Positions 19,926 through 23,415 of a stretch of DNA of 23,415 nt are shown here, piece after piece. The stretch comes from a virus. Position 1 is the first letter of the stretch, and each line of letters begins with the position of its first letter. Below the pieces are notes generated by a model that saw only the letters and a list, made by a program, of their open reading frames with translations, had not been told where the DNA came from and ran no database searches. The stretch is from IMG/VR virus record IMGVR_UViG_3300009514_000091, positions 1 through 23,415 of that record; one strand, given 5' to 3'. A program made the translations under genes and the position numbers.

Positions 19926-21896
19926 GTGGGCCGAATCGTAGCACTCCCAGACCTTAGCGGCTTCGCCGGGGGTAAGAGGCCGGACGTCGTCCAGTTCGCC
20001 AAGCGCCCCAAGCGCAGCAACCCCCTGAAGGATCTGCTCGGCACAGCTGCGACCATCGCACAGATGATTCCGGTTCCGGGGGTACAGGCCGCCGGCGCAG
20101 GGGTCAACCTGCTGCTGGACCCCAAGAACCCGTCCAACATCGCCAACGCTGCCGGCGCAGCGTCGAACCTGAGCGCCGACCTGCAGCAGCGCAGCGCGGA
20201 GCAGGAGCGCCAGGAACTCCTGGCCCGAATCGCCGGGGGCCTAACCGGCCCCGCCGGTCCCCCCACCCAGCCCTCTCCCGGCGCCCCCGCGCCTCAGCCC
20301 CAAGCGACCAAGCCTGCACCTGTGCAGGCCCCCACCCAGCCGGCCATGCCACCGCAGGTCCCGCCGCCAACGAGCCCTGCGCCCGGGCCGCTGGTCGACC
20401 GGGGACCGGCCGGTCCCCCGGGCATCCCCGGACCGAACCTCACGCCGGCGCCCCTTCCGCAGCAGCCCACGGCGACCCCGCAGCCCACGGCGACCCCGCA
20501 GCCCACTCCCACCCAGCCTGCAGCCCGCGCCCCACTGGCCCCACACACGGGGATGGACACAGAGATCGCGCGCCTGCAGGGCACCGACGCCCAGGTCGGG
20601 TCCCTCCTTGGCCAACTGGTCGAGCGGACCGCCGCCGGCGGCGGTCGGGTGCTAACCAACGAGGACCACAGCACCACCGCTCGCGGTGCTGTGGAGTCCA
20701 TCCTTGCCCAAGAGGGCGCCCCGCCTGAGCTCATGGGCCGGCTGGCGGAGGCCATCGAGAACGATCCGAGCAAGACGTGGGATGGTGTTCTGTGGCGGCT
20801 CGGGAACGACTCGGGCGTGAAGCTCGAGATTCGGCAGCTCGAGAAGCTGGGACTGGCCAACAACCGACCGCACCAGTTGGTGGCGAAGGCCATCCAGGCG
20901 GCCATCCAGGGCGATCTCAAGAAGCTCTCGGTCATCATGTCCGCCGTGGACTCGGCCCAGTTCTCGTCCACGGACCTCGGAGACCTGGTCACCGGGTTCT
21001 CGGACGACAAGAGGCAACTCGCCCAGTCTCTGGGCGCCATTATGAGCATGGCGGCCAAGCAGGCCGCCGCCGCGAAGGGCATGGATCCGATGGACTTCAT
21101 GCTCAAGTACTGGCAGATCAGGAACGCGATGGGCAAGTACGCCCTGGGCGACCAGAAGCACGGCCACCGGGCTGACATGCATCCGGGCAACCTCAAGATG
21201 CAGGACGCCAAGATCGCCCTCACCGAGGCCAGAACCGACAAGGTGAGGGGTGACACCAAGCGCCCACGAGCTCCGGGATCTGGGGGTGGTTCACAGAAGT
21301 CCAGGGGGGAGATCATCAAGGGCCACCTCGCCATCATGGCCGATGCCACCGGATCCGACGGCACACCTCAGTTCTCCGACAGCCGGCTGATCACCGAGGA
21401 GAACGCCCTCCGCGCCGCGGCCAAGGCCGGTGGCCGCGCCTGGAAGCAGGCCCTCGCCCGCATGTCCAAGACCGCTGAGAAGATCGACACGGCCACCCTC
21501 AGCCGGACCAGTTCGCAGATCCGTCAGACCGGCCGGGACAAGTCGAAGGAGGTTTCCGACGAGCGCCGCTTTGGCGAGAACCGCACCAAGCGACTGCACG
21601 ACATGGTCGGCGACACCACCAAGGCGATCATCACAGCCGCCGGCAAGGACGCCAGGGCCAGGGCAGACGCTGATGCCAAGGCGAAAGCGGCCAAAGAGAA
21701 GGCGACACAGGCCAGACAGAAGGAAAACCGGGGCGTCAGGGAGAAGCAACTCAAGGCGTGGCGGACGGAGGCCGCGGGGATTCGAAAGAAGAAGTCAATG
21801 ACGGCTGATGACAGAGCCCGCATCCGCAACCTCGAGGGCCTGATTCGGGTGATGGAGGCGGCGGTCCTCAAGGCTGCGAGAGACACCGGTGAGTGA
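19926..21896 (+). CDS. Putative internal virion protein, Pro-rich linker
   Basis: GTG 19926 is chosen because TAGGAGA ends about 5 bases before it. The product has 656 residues. The first ~105 are helical with an Ala/Gly-rich part (TAATIAQMIPVPGVQAAGAG). Residues ~105-205 form a Pro/Ala/Gln/Thr low-complexity linker (ATPQPTATPQPTPTQP). Then come folded helical segments (EDHSTTARGAVESILAQEG, DPMDFMLKYWQIRNAMGKYA). The C-terminal third is charged and repetitive (ARADADAKAKAAKEKATQAR), a probable coiled coil. No lytic-transglycosylase or peptidase motif was seen. Ejection-protein function is inferred from composition and gene order. Confidence 0.6.
   Translation: MGRIVALPDLSGFAGGKRPDVVQFAKRPKRSNPLKDLLGTAATIAQMIPVPGVQAAGAGVNLLLDPKNPSNIANAAGAASNLSADLQQRSAEQERQELLARIAGGLTGPAGPPTQPSPGAPAPQPQATKPAPVQAPTQPAMPPQVPPPTSPAPGPLVDRGPAGPPGIPGPNLTPAPLPQQPTATPQPTATPQPTPTQPAARAPLAPHTGMDTEIARLQGTDAQVGSLLGQLVERTAAGGGRVLTNEDHSTTARGAVESILAQEGAPPELMGRLAEAIENDPSKTWDGVLWRLGNDSGVKLEIRQLEKLGLANNRPHQLVAKAIQAAIQGDLKKLSVIMSAVDSAQFSSTDLGDLVTGFSDDKRQLAQSLGAIMSMAAKQAAAAKGMDPMDFMLKYWQIRNAMGKYALGDQKHGHRADMHPGNLKMQDAKIALTEARTDKVRGDTKRPRAPGSGGGSQKSRGEIIKGHLAIMADATGSDGTPQFSDSRLITEENALRAAAKAGGRAWKQALARMSKTAEKIDTATLSRTSSQIRQTGRDKSKEVSDERRFGENRTKRLHDMVGDTTKAIITAAGKDARARADADAKAKAAKEKATQARQKENRGVREKQLKAWRTEAAGIRKKKSMTADDRARIRNLEGLIRVMEAAVLKAARDTGE
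20463..20506 (+). repeat. 18-bp in-frame tandem repeat in Pro-rich linker
   Basis: CAGCCCACGGCGACCCCG occurs twice in direct succession (20463-20480, 20481-20498), followed by a partial third unit. It encodes QPTATP repeats in the linker of the surrounding gene. Copy number may vary between strains. Confidence 0.8.
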
Positions 21897-23415
21897 GCCC
21901 CTCCCCAGCCCAGAGGACCTGGCCAAGGAGCTCGGCGTCACCCCGGAGGACATCGCCCAGGTGGGGCTGCCGACCGAGGCGGATCTGATGGCCGAGCTCG
22001 GGGTATCTCCCCAAGACCTCGTCGCGCGCGACACAGCGCTCCTCGAGCGCAAGGCCAGGGCCACAGGTTCCTACTTGCAGAGGGTAGCCCGGGACCCGGA
22101 CCGGGGTCCATTCTCGAAAGGCGCCATCCGAGAGGCATCTGCGGAATACGACCGGGTCGCCGGGAGCCCGGGCATCCTGAACCCCGCGCTGCTCACGGGC
22201 GGAATCGTCAAAAGTGTCACCGACATGCTCGAGGAGCAGGAGGGCCTGTTCCTCAGGCAGATGCACTCAGGTGCAGCGCCAGCGACCCCGGCGGAGGCGT
22301 TCCTGCGCGCGGAGGCGCGCACCAGAGGCTCCGCGACGCCGGTGAACATGAGCGGCCTGGCCAGTACGCCAGACCAGGCGGGGTGGGACAGGGCCCGCAA
22401 GGAGTCCAGGGCCCGCGCCGGAATGGAACGGGAGGCCAACATCCAGACCTCCGTGGCGCTGCAGAAGGAGCTGGACCGGGTCCAGCTCGCCGAGGGGTCG
22501 GGCATCCTCGACATGGCCGCGCAAGATGCTGGTGAGCTCGCCCAGGGCGTTGTGCAACTGCTGGATCTCGTCCTTGGCGATGCGCCGGGCGAGTCGTTCA
22601 TGGAGCGGGCCGAGAACAAGGTCGCACAGGGAGAGGCGTTCCCCGAGGCCCTGCTGGTGCAGGCCAGGGTCTTCGCTGACGAGCCCCTTCAGTCCGTCCA
22701 GCGCCGCCCGCTCTCCGCCATTCTGATGCTGGCGGACGTCACTCGAGCTGCCCGAGCCCAGCTCCCGCCGGAGCTCGGGCAGACCGTTACCCGCTTGCGG
22801 AAGAAGTGGCTAACCGACCCGGTGAGGAACGTACTGGACGATGCGGTGGTGTCGAGGCTGGACGACGCCTTCAACGTTCTGTCTGGCTCCCACAGTGGCG
22901 TCCTCGAGGGCGTAAGCATCGTGGACGCCATCAAGACTGGTGGGTCCCGGATCCTCGCTGCGGCGAAGCGCATCTTGTCGGAGACCGAGCCCCACGCCAG
23001 CACCAACCCCAACGCTGCCAGGTTCGCCGAGGCGGTCTCCCGTGGCTCCGTGGAGGGTGGCGTGGCTGCTGCCGTCACGAGAGCAGCGGGAGACCTTGGG
23101 CCCGATGTTCTGACCAGAGACCCCGTCATTCCGGCCCGCGCGCACCCCCCCGAGCCCCCGCCAGGGGCCCACCTCGACGCCTCGGCGAACGTTCCCGTGC
23201 AGCCGGCCTTCCCGGATGCAGCCCCACCGGACCCGCACCCGATCTGGCCCGTGGCCACCACCAAGACCCCGGACTCGCCCGGCCGGGCACCGGCTCCCGT
23301 ATTCAAGGACAAGGAGTTCGTTCGCCCGGACGATCCCCTCCACGCCGAGAAGGAGGAGATCTTCTCCCGGGTCAAGAAGGAGCAAAACATCCACATCAGC
23401 GGAACGCGTTCCGCT
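21889..23415 (+). CDS. Large virion protein, 3' end outside window (partial)
   Basis: GTG 21889 begins a frame that stays open for 509 codons to the last base, with consistent G/C third positions. It overlaps the previous stop by 8 bases. The ribosome binding site is weak. The N-terminus contains two copies of a 'DL..ELGV.P.Di..' unit (residues 10-23 and 32-45, period 22): DLAKELGVTPEDIA and DLMAELGVSPQDLV. The rest is mainly helical, acidic and Ala/Arg-rich, with a Pro-rich stretch near residues 410-465. The position after two internal-protein-like genes suggests a large ejection protein, in some phages fused to a peptidoglycan-cleaving domain. No such domain is visible in the available part. 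Confidence 0.6.
   Translation, partial: MSEPLPSPEDLAKELGVTPEDIAQVGLPTEADLMAELGVSPQDLVARDTALLERKARATGSYLQRVARDPDRGPFSKGAIREASAEYDRVAGSPGILNPALLTGGIVKSVTDMLEEQEGLFLRQMHSGAAPATPAEAFLRAEARTRGSATPVNMSGLASTPDQAGWDRARKESRARAGMEREANIQTSVALQKELDRVQLAEGSGILDMAAQDAGELAQGVVQLLDLVLGDAPGESFMERAENKVAQGEAFPEALLVQARVFADEPLQSVQRRPLSAILMLADVTRAARAQLPPELGQTVTRLRKKWLTDPVRNVLDDAVVSRLDDAFNVLSGSHSGVLEGVSIVDAIKTGGSRILAAAKRILSETEPHASTNPNAARFAEAVSRGSVEGGVAAAVTRAAGDLGPDVLTRDPVIPARAHPPEPPPGAHLDASANVPVQPAFPDAAPPDPHPIWPVATTKTPDSPGRAPAPVFKDKEFVRPDDPLHAEKEEIFSRVKKEQNIHISGTRSA

Noticed and set aside
1-23415. CRISPR array, insertion sequence, integrase or attachment site
   Set aside because: No spaced direct repeats, transposase or recombinase motifs, or terminal inverted repeats of an element were seen on either strand.

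Overview
The window looks like 23.4 kb of the late (virion) region of a tailed double-stranded DNA phage or prophage with a short-tailed (podovirus-like) virion. Every convincing gene lies on the + strand. Genes are packed head to tail, mostly with 1 to 17 base overlaps (ATGA, GTGA, TGATG, TAATG), and many start with GTG. Base composition is GC-rich, with strong G/C preference at third codon positions, which suggests a high-GC bacterial host. The host cannot be named from the sequence. No integrase, replication, lysis or host gene was recognised. The assignments are homology-style readings of the translated proteins made from memory, without a database search.

Layout. (1) 1-272: the end of a small membrane protein gene entering from the left, closed by a hairpin. 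(2) 273-747: an unusually structured non-coding stretch of alternating G-runs and C-runs, with three G-quadruplex-type motifs, nested inverted repeats and a 12-bp tandem repeat. It ends at a strong ribosome binding site. (3) 748-2371: eight very small overlapping genes, mostly unrecognised. One encodes a four-cysteine zinc ribbon and one (1529-1825) might be a small terminase. A membrane-helix reading frame crosses the end of this cluster and suggests a frame problem. (4) 2368-4384: a PDDEXK-type nuclease and the large terminase. (5) 4446-9015: scaffold, HK97-fold major capsid protein, a small membrane protein, and two fibre/decoration-like proteins sharing an N-terminal module. (6) 9008-14663: portal, head-tail adaptor and a long P22 gp10/T7 gp12-like nozzle protein. 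(7) 14656-19266: a set of probable tail or receptor-facing virion proteins, one with no canonical start codon. (8) 19266-23415: helical, Ala/Gln- and Pro-rich proteins that look like internal (ejected) virion proteins. The last runs off the window.

How it works together: terminase packages DNA through the portal into a prohead built by scaffold and capsid protein. The adaptor and nozzle close the vertex and form the short tail. The following proteins probably decorate or extend the tail, and the last ones probably travel inside the capsid. The points most worth a second look are the G-quadruplex/inverted-repeat region at 273-747, the frame conflict at 2280-2371, the apparent AUA start at 15126, the portal placed after the capsid and fibre-like genes, and the unexplained small-gene cluster.
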